Source: Streptomyces sp. NBC_00376 (GTDB taxonomy: Bacteria; Actinomycetota; Actinomycetes; Streptomycetales; Streptomycetaceae). Taken from it: 64,000 nucleotides of DNA. The position numbers were made by a program, and so were the translations under genes. The stretch is from the NCBI RefSeq assembly GCF_036077095.1, contig NZ_CP107960.1:7812001-7876000 (forward strand), in the 5' to 3' direction. Positions 43,632-52,425 of the stretch are shown one piece after another. The notes under the pieces were generated by a model, which saw only the letters and a list, made by a program, of their open reading frames with translations, was not told where the DNA came from and made no database searches. Numbering within the stretch: position 1 is the stretch's first letter; each line of letters starts with the position of its first letter.

Positions 43632-44417
43632 GTGAGCTTGAGGATCGTTGTCTGTGTGAAGTACGTGCCCGACGCCACCGGTGACCGGCATTTCGCCGAT
43701 GACCTGACGGTGGACCGTGAGGATGTGGACGGTCTGCTGTCGGAGCTCGATGAGTACGCGGTGGAGCAGGCGTTGCAGATCGCGGACGAGGCGGACGAGG
43801 CTGAGGTCACCGTGTTGACGGTGGGTCCGGAGGATGCCAAGGACGCGTTGCGCAAGGCGTTGTCGATGGGTGCGGACAAGGCGGTTCATGTCGAGGACGA
43901 CGATCTGCACGGCAGTGATGTGATGGCTACGTCGCTGGTGCTGGCGAAGGCTGTGGAGAAGGCCGGGTACGACCTGGTGGTCTCGGGGATGGCGTCGACG
44001 GACGGGACGATGGGTGTGGTCCCGGCGTTGCTGGCGGAGCGTCTGGGTGTGCCGCAGGTGACGTTGCTGTCCGAGGTGTCGGTGGCGGACGGTGTGGTGC
44101 GGGGCCGTCGTGACGGTGACAGTGCCTCGGAGCGGGTGGAGGCGTCGTTGCCGGCGGTGGTGTCGGTGACGGACCAGTCGGGTGAGGCGCGTTACCCGTC
44201 GTTCAAGGGGATCATGGCGGCGAAGAAGAAGCCGGTCCAGTCGTGGGATCTGGAGGATCTGGGGATCGAGGCCGGTGAGGTGGGTCTGGAGGGTTCCTGG
44301 AGCGTGGTCGATTCGGCGGCGGAGCGTCCGGCGCGGACGGCGGGCACGATCGTGAAGGACGAGGGCGAGGGCGGCCGTCTGCTGGCGGAGTTCCTGGCGG
44401 GCCAGAAGTTCATCTGA
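43632..44417 (+). CDS. etfB: Electron transfer flavoprotein beta subunit
   Basis: 261 residues, GTG start with AGGAGAG. ETF beta motifs: RIVVCVKYVPDATGD at the N-terminus, VTVLTVGPEDAKDALRKALSMGADKAVHVEDDDLHGSD, and the AMP-binding segment DLVVSGMASTDGTMGVVPALLAERLGVPQVTLLSEV. It pairs with etfA 141 bp downstream to carry electrons from acyl-CoA dehydrogenases to ETF-ubiquinone oxidoreductase. Codon use is unusual for this window: many GGT, CGT and TTG codons and GCG/GTG rather than GCC/GTC. Confidence 0.97.
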   Translation: MSLRIVVCVKYVPDATGDRHFADDLTVDREDVDGLLSELDEYAVEQALQIADEADEAEVTVLTVGPEDAKDALRKALSMGADKAVHVEDDDLHGSDVMATSLVLAKAVEKAGYDLVVSGMASTDGTMGVVPALLAERLGVPQVTLLSEVSVADGVVRGRRDGDSASERVEASLPAVVSVTDQSGEARYPSFKGIMAAKKKPVQSWDLEDLGIEAGEVGLEGSWSVVDSAAERPARTAGTIVKDEGEGGRLLAEFLAGQKFI

Positions 44418-44558
44418 CCCCGGTCCCCGGCGCCTGGCCCCCGGCGCCCGGCCTCTGGCCCCGGTTCCGGTTCCGGTGTCTGTTCGGTTTCGGGTTGGGG
44501 TTGTGGTTCCTGTTGTGCTCCCCCTGTTTCTTCGTTACTCGCAGGAGATTGAAGTCCC

Positions 44559-45521
44559 ATGGCTGAAGTTCTGGTTTTTGTCGATCACGTGGACGGTGCG
44601 GTTCGCAAGCCCACGCTGGAGTTGCTGACGCTGGCGCGTCGTCTGGGTGAGCCGGTGGCGCTCGCGGTGGGCGCGGGTGCCGGTGGTACGGCGGCGGTGC
44701 TGGGTGAGCACGGTGCGGTGCGGGTGCTGACGGCGGAGGATGCCGAGTTCGGCGAGTACCTCGTGGTGCCGAAGGTGGATGCTTTGCAGGCGGCGTACGA
44801 GGCGGTGTCGCCGGTGGCGGTGCTGGTGCCGTCGTCGGCGGAGGGCAAGGAGATCGCGGCGCGTCTGGCGGTGCGGATCGGTTCGGGTCTGATCACCGAT
44901 GCGGTGGATCTGGAGGCCGGTGAGCAGGGTCCGGTGGCCACGCAGTCGGCGTTCGCGGCGTCGTTCAGCACGCGGTCGCGGGTGTCGCGGGGCACGCCGG
45001 TGATCACGGTGAAGCCGAACTCGGCTCCGGTCGAGCCGGTCGCGGCGGCGGGTGCGGCGGAGGTGCTGGCGGTGTCGTTCTCGGCGCTGGCGACGGGGAC
45101 GCGGGTGACCGCGCGGACGCCGCGTGAGGCGACGGGCCGTCCGGAGCTGACCGAGGCGGCGATCGTGGTCTCGGGTGGCCGTGGGGTCAACGGTGCGGAG
45201 AACTTCGCGCTGATCGAGGCGCTCGCGGACTCGCTGGGTGCGGCCGTGGGTGCCTCGCGTGCGGCGGTGGACGCGGGCTGGTACCCGCATTCCAACCAGG
45301 TCGGCCAGACCGGCAAGTCCGTGTCCCCGCAGCTGTACATCGCGTCGGGGATCTCGGGTGCGATCCAGCACCGGGCCGGGATGCAGACCTCGAAGACGAT
45401 CGTCGCGATCAACAAGGACGCCGAGGCCCCGATCTTCGACCTCGTGGACTACGGCGTCGTCGGCGACCTCTTCCAGGTCGTTCCCCAGCTCACCGACGAG
45501 GTCAAGTCCCGCAAGGGCTGA
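44559..45521 (+). CDS. etfA: Electron transfer flavoprotein alpha subunit
   Basis: 320 residues; ATG follows GCAGGAG. The N-terminal domain is ETF-like ([22 protein letters not shown]), and the C-terminal FAD-binding domain has the diagnostic [59 protein letters not shown] and [26 protein letters not shown]. Shares the G-ending codon bias of etfB. The 141-bp gap between the two is low-complexity (CCGGTTCC repeats) with no gene. Confidence 0.97.
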   Translation: MAEVLVFVDHVDGAVRKPTLELLTLARRLGEPVALAVGAGAGGTAAVLGEHGAVRVLTAEDAEFGEYLVVPKVDALQAAYEAVSPVAVLVPSSAEGKEIAARLAVRIGSGLITDAVDLEAGEQGPVATQSAFAASFSTRSRVSRGTPVITVKPNSAPVEPVAAAGAAEVLAVSFSALATGTRVTARTPREATGRPELTEAAIVVSGGRGVNGAENFALIEALADSLGAAVGASRAAVDAGWYPHSNQVGQTGKSVSPQLYIASGISGAIQHRAGMQTSKTIVAINKDAEAPIFDLVDYGVVGDLFQVVPQLTDEVKSRKG

Positions 45522-45552
45522 CCCCCGGCCAGGCCGGAACACCCCCATCCGA

Positions 45553-45598
45553 CGGTCCGGGGCCGTGTGGTGCACACGCACCACACGGCCCCGGACCG
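45553..45598. terminator. Terminator after etfA, 21-bp perfect stem
   Basis: Arms 45553-45573 and 45578-45598 pair perfectly over 21 bp around the loop ACAC and are followed by TTTCC. It separates etfBA from the DUF6986 transcript. Confidence 0.85.
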
Positions 45599-45611
45599 TT
45601 TCCGGTCACCA

Positions 45612-45663
45612 TTGACGCAGGTCCGACGGCCTTATAACTTCACTATACGGATTGTTGATTCCG
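45612..45663 (+). promoter_or_regulatory. Promoter and AT-rich candidate operator of the DUF6986 gene
   Basis: TTGACG (45612-45617) lies 17 bp from TAACTT (45635-45640). Immediately downstream is an AT-rich stretch containing ACGGATTGTTGATTCCG, a CGGA-N9-TCCG type inverted repeat (45647-45663), which lies over the expected transcription start and could bind a repressor. Confidence 0.45.
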
Positions 45664-45699
45664 GGAAGCGGAAACAGCGTGACTGTGGAAGGTGTGGAA

Positions 45700-46998
45700 A
45701 TGGGTCAGCAGGAGAAGGTGGCAACGAGCCTCGCAGGTGCGGTCAGCGAGGAGATCAGCGCTTCCCTCACCGCGGTCGACGCCGAGCTGGCACGCCGCTA
45801 CCCCGGGGACCCGGGTACGCGCCAGCCGGTCCACACGGTCTACGTACCCGGCGACACGTTCGTGGCGGGCACCATCCGCTCCTGGGGCGACCAGGCACTG
45901 GAGGCGCTCGACGAGCACGCCCCCGACGCCGCCTCGTTCGCCGCCGTCCTCGGCATCCCGGACGAACTCGCCGGGCCCGTCCACGACCGGGTGCGCGCCA
46001 AGCTGGAGCGCGAGCCGATCGAGGACCTCCGCATCGACTTCGAGGACGGCTACGGCCCCCGCCCCGACGCGGAGGAGGACGAGTCCGCCGCCCGTGCCGC
46101 CCGGCTGGTCTCGGAGGTGTACGCGAACGGCACGGCGGCCCCGTACATGGGCATCCGGATGAAGTGCATGGAGGCTGCCGTACGCGACCGGGGCATCCGC
46201 ACCACGGACGTCTTCCTCACCGGTCTGATGCAGGCCGGCGGCCTTCCCGACGGACTGGTCCTCACGCTGCCCAAGGTGACGTACCCCGAGCAGGTCACGG
46301 CCTTCGTCCGGCTGCTCGAAGCGTTCGAGGAGGCGCACGGGCTGCCCGCCGGGCGGCTCGGCTTCGAGATCCAGATCGAGACGAGCCAGTCCATCCTCGC
46401 CGCCGACGGCACCGCCGCCGTCGCCCGCATGATCGACGCGGCGCGGGGCCGGGCCACCGGCCTGCACTACGGCACCTTCGACTACAGCGCCTGCGTCGGC
46501 GTCAGCGCTGCCTACCAGGCCAGCGACCACCCGGCCGCCGACCACGCCAAGGCCGTCATGCAGGTAGCCGCCGCCGGCACCGGCGTACGGGTCTCGGACG
46601 GCTCCACCAACGTCCTCCCGGTCGGCCCCACGCCCCAGGTCCACGAGGCCTGGCGGCTGCACTACGGCCTCACCCGCCGCGCCCTCGCCCGCGCCTACTA
46701 CCAGGGCTGGGACATGCACCCGGGCCACCTGCCGACCCGCTACGCGGCCGTCTACACCTTCTATCGCGAGGGCCTGGAGCAGGCCGCGGCCCGCCTCGCC
46801 GCGTACGTGGCCAAGGCCGGTGGCGACGTCATGGACGAGCCCGCCACCGCCAAGGCCCTCAGCGGCTACCTGCTGCGCGGCATCGACTGCGGCGCCCTGG
46901 ACACCGCCGAGGTCGCCCGGCTGACCGGGTTGACGCGGGACGACCTGGACGCCTTTGCCTCGCCGCGGCGCGGGGGACTGACGGTGACGGCCCCGTAG
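45700..46998 (+). CDS. DUF6986 family protein (HpcH/HpaI aldolase-like)
   Basis: 432 residues from ATG 45700 with GGAAGG about 7 nt upstream. It resembles HpcH/HpaI or citrate lyase-beta-type TIM-barrel enzymes: IEDLRIDFEDGYGPRPDAEEDE supplies the metal Glu/Asp pair, FEIQIETSQSILAADGTAAVARM a second acidic site, and GLHYGTFDYSACVGVS a phosphate/acyl-binding region. Such enzymes cleave or form carbon-carbon bonds on 2-oxo or CoA acids. In actinobacteria the family is often near purine/allantoin catabolism genes, but none is adjacent here. Confidence 0.83.
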   Translation: MGQQEKVATSLAGAVSEEISASLTAVDAELARRYPGDPGTRQPVHTVYVPGDTFVAGTIRSWGDQALEALDEHAPDAASFAAVLGIPDELAGPVHDRVRAKLEREPIEDLRIDFEDGYGPRPDAEEDESAARAARLVSEVYANGTAAPYMGIRMKCMEAAVRDRGIRTTDVFLTGLMQAGGLPDGLVLTLPKVTYPEQVTAFVRLLEAFEEAHGLPAGRLGFEIQIETSQSILAADGTAAVARMIDAARGRATGLHYGTFDYSACVGVSAAYQASDHPAADHAKAVMQVAAAGTGVRVSDGSTNVLPVGPTPQVHEAWRLHYGLTRRALARAYYQGWDMHPGHLPTRYAAVYTFYREGLEQAAARLAAYVAKAGGDVMDEPATAKALSGYLLRGIDCGALDTAEVARLTGLTRDDLDAFASPRRGGLTVTAP

Positions 46999-47013
46999 GC
47001 CCCGCCCGTACCG

Positions 47014-47856
47014 TCATCCCTGAAGAAAGGTCTCGACGATCCCCGTGAAGCACCGGGGGTCGTCGAGCCACGGGAAGTGACCGGCGCCCGGCTGGACGAC
47101 CGGCTGCGCATGGGGCAGCAACCCCGCGATCGTGGCCGCGACCCGGGGCAGCGGCCCGCCGTCCAGCTCGCCCGCGAGGACCAGGACCCGGGCATCCCAC
47201 CCGGCAAGTGCGTCGAGGGCTTCGGCGGGATCGAAGGCGCCGGGAGCCGCATAGCGGTCGGCGGCCCCGTAGTTGCTCTGCTCGACGTCGGTGGCGGCGT
47301 GTGCCCGTGCGGCGCCGTCCCAGCGGCCGTAGAAGAACGGGGCGATGGCGTCCCAGTCGTCGTCGGTGGCTTCGCCCGCCCAGACGGCTTCGTAGGCCCT
47401 GTACGCGGTCGCGAACCACGGTTCTCCCGCGCGCAGGGCCACGGCTTCGCGGCGGTCTTCCTCGGTGAAGTCGACACCCAGGGCGCGCGCACGGGCGGTG
47501 ATCAGCGCGAGGCTGCGGACGTGCCGCGGATGCCGGGCCGCGTGGAGGAGCGCGAGATCGCCACCCGCCGAGTGCGCGAGCACGTCCACCCGGTCGAGCC
47601 CGAGGTGTTCGCGGAACGCCTCCACGTCGGCGACCTGCCGGTCGACGCGATAGGTCGCCGGATCGGCGGGGACGGCGGAGTCACCCGTACCCCTCGGATC
47701 GAGCATGATCAGCCGGCGCCGGCTCGACAGCCCGCCGAGATCGCCGAGGTAGGCGGAGGCGCGCATCGGGCCGCCGGGCAGCACGAGCAGCGGCTCTCCC
47801 TCGCCCCTGAGGTGGTAGGCGAGTTCGGTTCCGTCGGGCGCGGTGAAGGCGGGCAC
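47014..47856 (-). CDS. Alpha/beta hydrolase (proline iminopeptidase-like)
   Basis: 280 residues from GTG 47856 with AGGA 7 nt upstream; a TTG at 47892 is possible. Alpha/beta hydrolase fold: PLLVLPGGPMRASAYLGDLGGL (oxyanion region), the nucleophile in LAHSAGGDLALLHAARHP, acid in LVLAGELDGGPLPR and the His in GAGHFPWLDDPRCF. It resembles proline iminopeptidase-type peptidases but has no membrane or export signal. Convergent with the DUF6986 gene, stopping 15 bp after it. Confidence 0.88.
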   Translation of the reverse strand: MPAFTAPDGTELAYHLRGEGEPLLVLPGGPMRASAYLGDLGGLSSRRRLIMLDPRGTGDSAVPADPATYRVDRQVADVEAFREHLGLDRVDVLAHSAGGDLALLHAARHPRHVRSLALITARARALGVDFTEEDRREAVALRAGEPWFATAYRAYEAVWAGEATDDDWDAIAPFFYGRWDGAARAHAATDVEQSNYGAADRYAAPGAFDPAEALDALAGWDARVLVLAGELDGGPLPRVAATIAGLLPHAQPVVQPGAGHFPWLDDPRCFTGIVETFLQG

Positions 47857-47923
47857 GGCGCCATCCTGATGACCGGCCGACGGAACCGGCAATCGGTTTA
47901 CGCGGCCCCCGGGTTTGTCCCTC

Positions 47924-48952
47924 TCAGGCGGGCGGCAGTTCGCCGGAGCCGCGGGGGATGAGGGACGTCGGCAGCTCCACCCGTGCCGGGGCGTGGTCCG
48001 CGCCGTCCAGGCGGCGGAAGAGGTGTTCGGCCGCCGTCCGGCCCACGGCCGCGGCGTCCTGGGAGATGACGGTGATGCCGAGGAGATCGGCGAGCTCGAT
48101 GTCGTCGAAGCCGACCAGGGCGACCCGGCGGTCCTGCTCGGCCAGCACGCGGACCGCGGTGACCGTCACACGGTTGTTGCCCGCGAAGAGTGCCGTCACC
48201 GGCTCCGGGCCCGTGAGCATCGCCTCGGCGGCCGCTCTGACCCGCGCGGGCTCGGTGGAGCCCAGCGAGACCCAGGAGTCCTCGACGGTGATCCCGGCGT
48301 CCGACATCGCCGCGTGATAGCCGCGCAGCCGCTCGGTCGCGGTGTGGATGCGCGGCTGGTCACCGATGAAGCCGATCCGGCGGTGGCCGTGCGCGATCAG
48401 ATGGGCAACCCCCTCGCACGCGCCGCCGAAGCTGTCGGAGAGGACCATGTCGGCGTCGATCCGGCCCGCCGGGCGGTCCACGAAGACGGTGGCGACGCCC
48501 GCCTTTATCTCCGGCTCCAGATAGCGGTGGTCGTCACCGGCGGGGATCACGATCAGCCCGTCCACCCGGCGCGCGCACAGCGCGAGCACCAGCTCCTGCT
48601 CGCGCTCCGGGTCCTCGGCGCTCGACCCGTTGATGAGCAGGGCGCCGTGCGCGCGGGCGACCTCTTCCACGGCGCGGCTCAGCGGCCCGTAGAACGGGTC
48701 CGCGAGGTCCTCCAGGACGAGGCCGATCGAGGCCGTGCGGCCCTTGCGCAGGACGCGCGCGCTGTCGTTGCGCCGGAAGCCGAGCGCCTCGATCGCCTCC
48801 TGGACCCGGCGCTCGGTGTCGGGCGTGACCCCGGGCTCGCTGTTGACCACGCGCGAGACCGTCTTGAGGCCCACTCCGGCGCGGGCCGCCACGTCCTTCA
48901 TGGTCGGCCGGTTGCCGTAGCGGGTCTCGGAGTGACGGGCGGTCTCGGCCAC
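47924..48952 (-). CDS. LacI-family transcriptional repressor
   Basis: 342 residues, GTG start. N-terminal LacI helix-turn-helix TMKDVAARAGVGLKTVSRVVNSEPGVTPDTERRVQEAIEALGF (hinge-helix RVLRKG follows) and a periplasmic-binding-protein-like sugar domain: SIGLVLEDLADPFYGPLSRAVEEVARAHG, DGLIVIPAGDDHRYLEPEIKAGVATVFVDRP, LVGFDDIELADLLGITVISQD. Adjacent to a ROK sugar kinase and a galactosidase/ABC block, so it probably regulates them; a perfect GACAACGTTGTC lies between it and the kinase. Confidence 0.94.
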   Translation of the reverse strand: MAETARHSETRYGNRPTMKDVAARAGVGLKTVSRVVNSEPGVTPDTERRVQEAIEALGFRRNDSARVLRKGRTASIGLVLEDLADPFYGPLSRAVEEVARAHGALLINGSSAEDPEREQELVLALCARRVDGLIVIPAGDDHRYLEPEIKAGVATVFVDRPAGRIDADMVLSDSFGGACEGVAHLIAHGHRRIGFIGDQPRIHTATERLRGYHAAMSDAGITVEDSWVSLGSTEPARVRAAAEAMLTGPEPVTALFAGNNRVTVTAVRVLAEQDRRVALVGFDDIELADLLGITVISQDAAAVGRTAAEHLFRRLDGADHAPARVELPTSLIPRGSGELPPA

Positions 48953-49048
48953 GGTGCGCTGTCCTGTCCTCGGGTGCGGGCGGTCCGGCGGATCCGTGGC
49001 AGGTGTCACGGAGGCGGCCGGAGGCTGTGCCGACGAGCATAGGCCCTG

Positions 49049-49060
49049 GACAACGTTGTC
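49049..49060. promoter_or_regulatory. LacI-type operator, perfect palindrome
   Basis: GACAACGTTGTC is a perfect 12-bp palindrome with the central CG typical of LacI-family operators, lying between the divergent repressor and ROK kinase genes (90 bp from the former, 72 bp from the latter). Probable site of autoregulation and kinase control. Confidence 0.6.
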
Positions 49061-49132
49061 AGCTGAATGGAGACTGGGCAGACTGTTTCCAGAAGCCGCA
49101 GGTCCCCGCCCTCTACTCACGGAGCCACACCG

Positions 49133-50086
49133 ATGCATACCGACCTCGTTGCCGCGCTGGACATCGGCGGCACCAAGATCGCCGCCGCGCTGGTGGACGG
49201 CGGCGGCGCGCTTCTCGCACGGGCGCAGCGGCCGACGCCCGCCCGCGAGAGCGCCGAGTCGGTGATGGGGGCCGTGACGGAGGTGCTCGCCGAGCTGTCC
49301 GGATCCCCGCTGTGGGGGCGGGCGGCGGCGGTCGGCATCGGCAGCGCGGGTCCGGTCGACGCCTCGGCCGGTACGGTCAGCCCGGTCAACGTCCCCGGCT
49401 GGCGGGACTTCCCGCTGGTGGAACGGGTCGGCAAGGCGGTCGGCGGGCTGCCCGTCGAACTGGTCGGCGACGGGGTCGCGATGACGGCCGCCGAGCACTG
49501 GCTGGGCGCCGCCCGGGGCTACGACAACGCGCTCTGCATGGTCGTGTCGACCGGTGTCGGCGGCGGGCTCGTCCTCGGCGGCAAGCTCCACCCCGGCCCC
49601 ACGGGCAACGCGGGGCACATCGGCCATGTCTGCGTGGATCTGGACGGCGACCCCTGCCCGTGCGGTTCGCGCGGCTGCGTCGAGCGCATCGCCAGTGGTC
49701 CCAACATCGCCCGCCGGGCGCTGGAGGCCGGCTGGCGGCCCGGACCGGACGGCGATGCCTCGGCCGCAGCGGTGGCTGTAGCGGCGCGTGCGGGGGACCC
49801 GGTCGCGGTTGCCTCCTTCGAGCGCGCCGCGCAGGCGCTGGCCGCCGGGATCGCCGCCACCGCCACGCTCGTCGAGATCGACATCGCGGTGATCGGCGGG
49901 GGCGTGGCCGGTGCGGGCGACATCCTCTTCGCGCCGTTGCGCCGGGCCCTGCGCCAGTACGCCACGCTCTCCTTCGTCCGGCGGATCGAGGTGGCCCCGG
50001 CGGTGATGGGCACCGACGCGGGACTTGTCGGCGCGGCCGCGGCGGCGCGGGTGGGTCCGGGCGGTGTGGCGGCCGCCCGTGGCTGA
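49133..50086 (+). CDS. ROK-family sugar kinase (glucokinase-like)
   Basis: 317 residues. ROK features: phosphate-1 LDIGGTKIAAALVDGGG, MVVSTGVGGGLVLGGKL (phosphate-2), and the zinc/ROK signature HIGHVCVDLDGDPCPCGSRGCVE with conserved cysteines. It uses ATP to phosphorylate glucose or a related hexose. Start ATG 49133, with GGAG 10 nt upstream. No DNA-binding N-terminal extension, so it is a kinase, not a repressor. It sits between the LacI gene and the convergent galactosidase. Confidence 0.92.
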   Translation: MHTDLVAALDIGGTKIAAALVDGGGALLARAQRPTPARESAESVMGAVTEVLAELSGSPLWGRAAAVGIGSAGPVDASAGTVSPVNVPGWRDFPLVERVGKAVGGLPVELVGDGVAMTAAEHWLGAARGYDNALCMVVSTGVGGGLVLGGKLHPGPTGNAGHIGHVCVDLDGDPCPCGSRGCVERIASGPNIARRALEAGWRPGPDGDASAAAVAVAARAGDPVAVASFERAAQALAAGIAATATLVEIDIAVIGGGVAGAGDILFAPLRRALRQYATLSFVRRIEVAPAVMGTDAGLVGAAAAARVGPGGVAAARG

Positions 50087-50094
50087 CCGGCGTC

Positions 50095-50130
50095 GGGTGG
50101 TTTCCGGGGCTGGTTCCCCGGAAACCACCC
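50095..50130. terminator. Terminator between ROK kinase and alpha-galactosidase genes
   Basis: GGGTGGTTTCCGGGG (50095-50109) pairs perfectly over 15 bp with CCCCGGAAACCACCC (50116-50130) around CTGGTT. Serves both convergent genes. Confidence 0.85.
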
Positions 50131-50168
50131 GCCCGCCGAACGCGTGGCGCCGCCACCGCCGCCCCTCG

Positions 50169-52214
50169 TCAGCAGGTGATCCGGAGGTCCGCCCAGTCCG
50201 CGTGGTCGGAATCGACGCCGTCCCCGCCGTCGCCGACCACCAGACGTACCACCTGCGCGCCGCTCACATCGGCGGTGAGCGGCTGGGCGGGCATCGCGTT
50301 GGTCAGCACGCCGGTCGACGCCGCCTTCGTACCGTCGGCCCAGACCTCGAAGGCGACCGTTCCCCTGGTGCCCTTCTCGTCGTCGACCCCGACCCGCGCC
50401 GTCACGGTGTCGCACGCCCCGCCGGTGTAGAACTCGACGGCGCTGTCGGCGTGCACGCCGAGGCCCTTGGTGAAGACCTCGCCGCCGATCGTCAGCGGAT
50501 TGCCGTCGCCCGCACCGCTCTCACCGTTGCTGGTGTCCTTCTCGACCGGGCCCCAGCCGTTGGATGCCGAGAGCTGCGGCAGATCGCTCAGGTAACCGCC
50601 GCCCGCCGGCGGCGGGACCACGACATGGGCCCGGAGCGGGACCGTGGATTCCACCCGGGTGCCGGCCGGTGAGCGGTACCGGACGGCGAAGGTCAGGTCG
50701 TACGCACCAGTTGCCCGCGCGGGGGCCGTCACCTGCCAGCGGGTGCTCAGGGAGCGGCTGGTGGGCAGCGCCGGTGAACCGGTCGGCGACACCGCCTTCA
50801 CCTGCCAGCCCGAGGGGCCGCTGAGCTGCGCCGAGACGTTCCTGGCGGGGGTGCGGCCCAGATCGGTGACCGTGGTGGTCAGCGTGGCGGTGTGCCCGGC
50901 TTCGATCAACGGGCGTGAGTCCAGGCCGAGTTCCACCGCGGGCGGCTGGGCGGCCCACTTGTCGTCGGCGGCGACGCGCAGCAGCACCGTCCCGTGCGCC
51001 GGGACGGTCGCCGCCAGGGTGCCCGCGGTGTTGTAGGACCTGTGCTCCCACAGGTCGCGCATCGTGTACCCGTCGGCCTCCGGCAGTCCCACCTCGGCGG
51101 CCGTCGTCGCGATGCGCTGGGCGCTGCCGGTCTCGTTGAAGAGGGCGACGGCGCGGCTGCCGTCCCGCATCTCCTTGGCGACCACCCAGCGTCCGCCGAC
51201 GGAGGAGAGCACGGTGCCCTGCTTGCCGAGCGGGTCCTGATCGACGGCGATGACCTCCTGGTTGGAGAGGATCTCGAAGGTCTCCGCGCTTGCCTTGCGC
51301 AGATCGGAGCCGATGAGCAGTGGCGCCGCCATCACCGACCACATGGAGAAGTGGGTGCGGTACTCCGTGTCCGTCATGCCGCCGTTGCCGACCTCCAGCA
51401 TGTCGGGGTCGTTCCAGTGCCCCGGGCCGGCGGCGGCCGCGAGGGGCAGGTTCTTCTTCATGATCGACAGCATGCTGCCCCAGCTGTCGTTGATGTCGCC
51501 GGTCGTGCGCCAGAGGTTGCCGAGTTCGCCGGCCCACTCCCAGGGCTTGTTCTCGCCCCATTCGCAGATGCTGTAGACGATCGGGCGGCCCGTCGCCGCC
51601 AGGGCGTCCCGCATCGTCGTATAGCGCTTCTTCGCGTCGACACCCTGGTTGTTGCAGTTGTCGTACTTCAGATAGTCGATGCCCCAGTCCGCGAACTGCT
51701 GTGCGTCACTGAACTCATGACCAAGTGCTCCCGGGAGACCCGCACTGTCGCAGGTCTTGGTGCCGGCGCTGGTGTAGATGCCGATTTTGAGGCCCTTGGA
51801 GTGCACATAGTCCGCGACGGCCTTGATGCCGTTCGGGAAGCGCTGCGGATCGGCCTCCAGCTTTCCGTCCGCATTGCGCTGCTGCTTCGCCCAGCAGTCG
51901 TCGAGATTGACGTACTGATAGCCCGCCGCCTTGAGGCCCTTCTCGACGAAGATGTCGGCGATTCCCTTGATCATCGACTCGTCGAACTCGGCCCGGCAGT
52001 GTGTCGAGTTCCAATTGTTGAACCCCATCGGAGGGGTGAGCGCAAGGCCGTTTCCGGACTGCGGAGTCACGGCGTGAATGGGCGCGGGCCCGGTGAGGGG
52101 CGAGTTCGCGGCGGCGGGAACGGTCGTTCCCGCGGCGCACAGCAGCCCGGCCATCAGCACTCCGATGACTCCACGACGGCTGGTTCGGGTTGTACGGGTT
52201 GGAAGATGACGCAT
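50169..52214 (-). CDS. Secreted alpha-galactosidase, GH27 catalytic domain plus C-terminal NPCBM-type module
   Basis: 681 residues, ATG 52214 with GGAGG 9 nt upstream. A Tat/Sec-like signal peptide (RTSRRGVIGVLMAGLLCAAG, cleavage after AAA). The GH27 domain (about 60-430) has LTPPMGFNNWNSTHCRAEF, the nucleophile Asp in IDYLKYDNC, and the acid/base Asp in WRTTGDINDSW. A beta-sandwich linker follows, then a C-terminal NPCBM/discoidin-like domain (about 545-680, LPQLSASNGWGPVEKDTSNG). It releases alpha-linked galactose outside the cell; the divergent ABC importer probably takes it up. Confidence 0.95.
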   Translation of the reverse strand: MRHLPTRTTRTSRRGVIGVLMAGLLCAAGTTVPAAANSPLTGPAPIHAVTPQSGNGLALTPPMGFNNWNSTHCRAEFDESMIKGIADIFVEKGLKAAGYQYVNLDDCWAKQQRNADGKLEADPQRFPNGIKAVADYVHSKGLKIGIYTSAGTKTCDSAGLPGALGHEFSDAQQFADWGIDYLKYDNCNNQGVDAKKRYTTMRDALAATGRPIVYSICEWGENKPWEWAGELGNLWRTTGDINDSWGSMLSIMKKNLPLAAAAGPGHWNDPDMLEVGNGGMTDTEYRTHFSMWSVMAAPLLIGSDLRKASAETFEILSNQEVIAVDQDPLGKQGTVLSSVGGRWVVAKEMRDGSRAVALFNETGSAQRIATTAAEVGLPEADGYTMRDLWEHRSYNTAGTLAATVPAHGTVLLRVAADDKWAAQPPAVELGLDSRPLIEAGHTATLTTTVTDLGRTPARNVSAQLSGPSGWQVKAVSPTGSPALPTSRSLSTRWQVTAPARATGAYDLTFAVRYRSPAGTRVESTVPLRAHVVVPPPAGGGYLSDLPQLSASNGWGPVEKDTSNGESGAGDGNPLTIGGEVFTKGLGVHADSAVEFYTGGACDTVTARVGVDDEKGTRGTVAFEVWADGTKAASTGVLTNAMPAQPLTADVSGAQVVRLVVGDGGDGVDSDHADWADLRITC

Positions 52215-52258
52215 CGTTACGTTCCTCCATACTCGTCCATGATCGGATGACAGCATGT

Positions 52259-52274
52259 GCACGCCAAGGCGTGC
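52259..52274. promoter_or_regulatory. Perfect 16-bp palindrome between alpha-galactosidase and ABC importer
   Basis: GCACGCCAAGGCGTGC, 7-bp arms around AA, lies 45 bp before the minus-strand galactosidase start. It is followed by repeated GTGTTG motifs (52291-52312). It differs from the GACAACGTTGTC site near the LacI gene, so a different regulator may control this block. Confidence 0.5.
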
Positions 52275-52347
52275 GATTACGTTAGGGCGTGTTGAAGTGT
52301 GTTGGAAGAGGGGTGGCGGCGGTTGCCCCGGTATCTCGTCAAAACCC

Positions 52348-52376
52348 TTGACGGCACCATCAGTTGGGGGTGAGAT
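52348..52376 (+). promoter_or_regulatory. Promoter of the sugar ABC importer operon
   Basis: TTGACG (52348-52353) and TGAGAT (52371-52376) are separated by 17 bp, giving a leader of about 43 nt before ATG 52426 with GAAGGAG. A TTGGGTTG repeat lies in the leader. Confidence 0.55.
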
Positions 52377-52425
52377 CCAATCGCACGTTCGGTTGTGTTG
52401 GGTTGCATCTCCGAAGGAGCGGGGC

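Noticed and set aside
44418..44558. Possible gene or terminator between etfB and etfA
   Set aside because: Only low-complexity CCGGTTCC repeats are present, with no strong hairpin; probably an intra-operon spacer.
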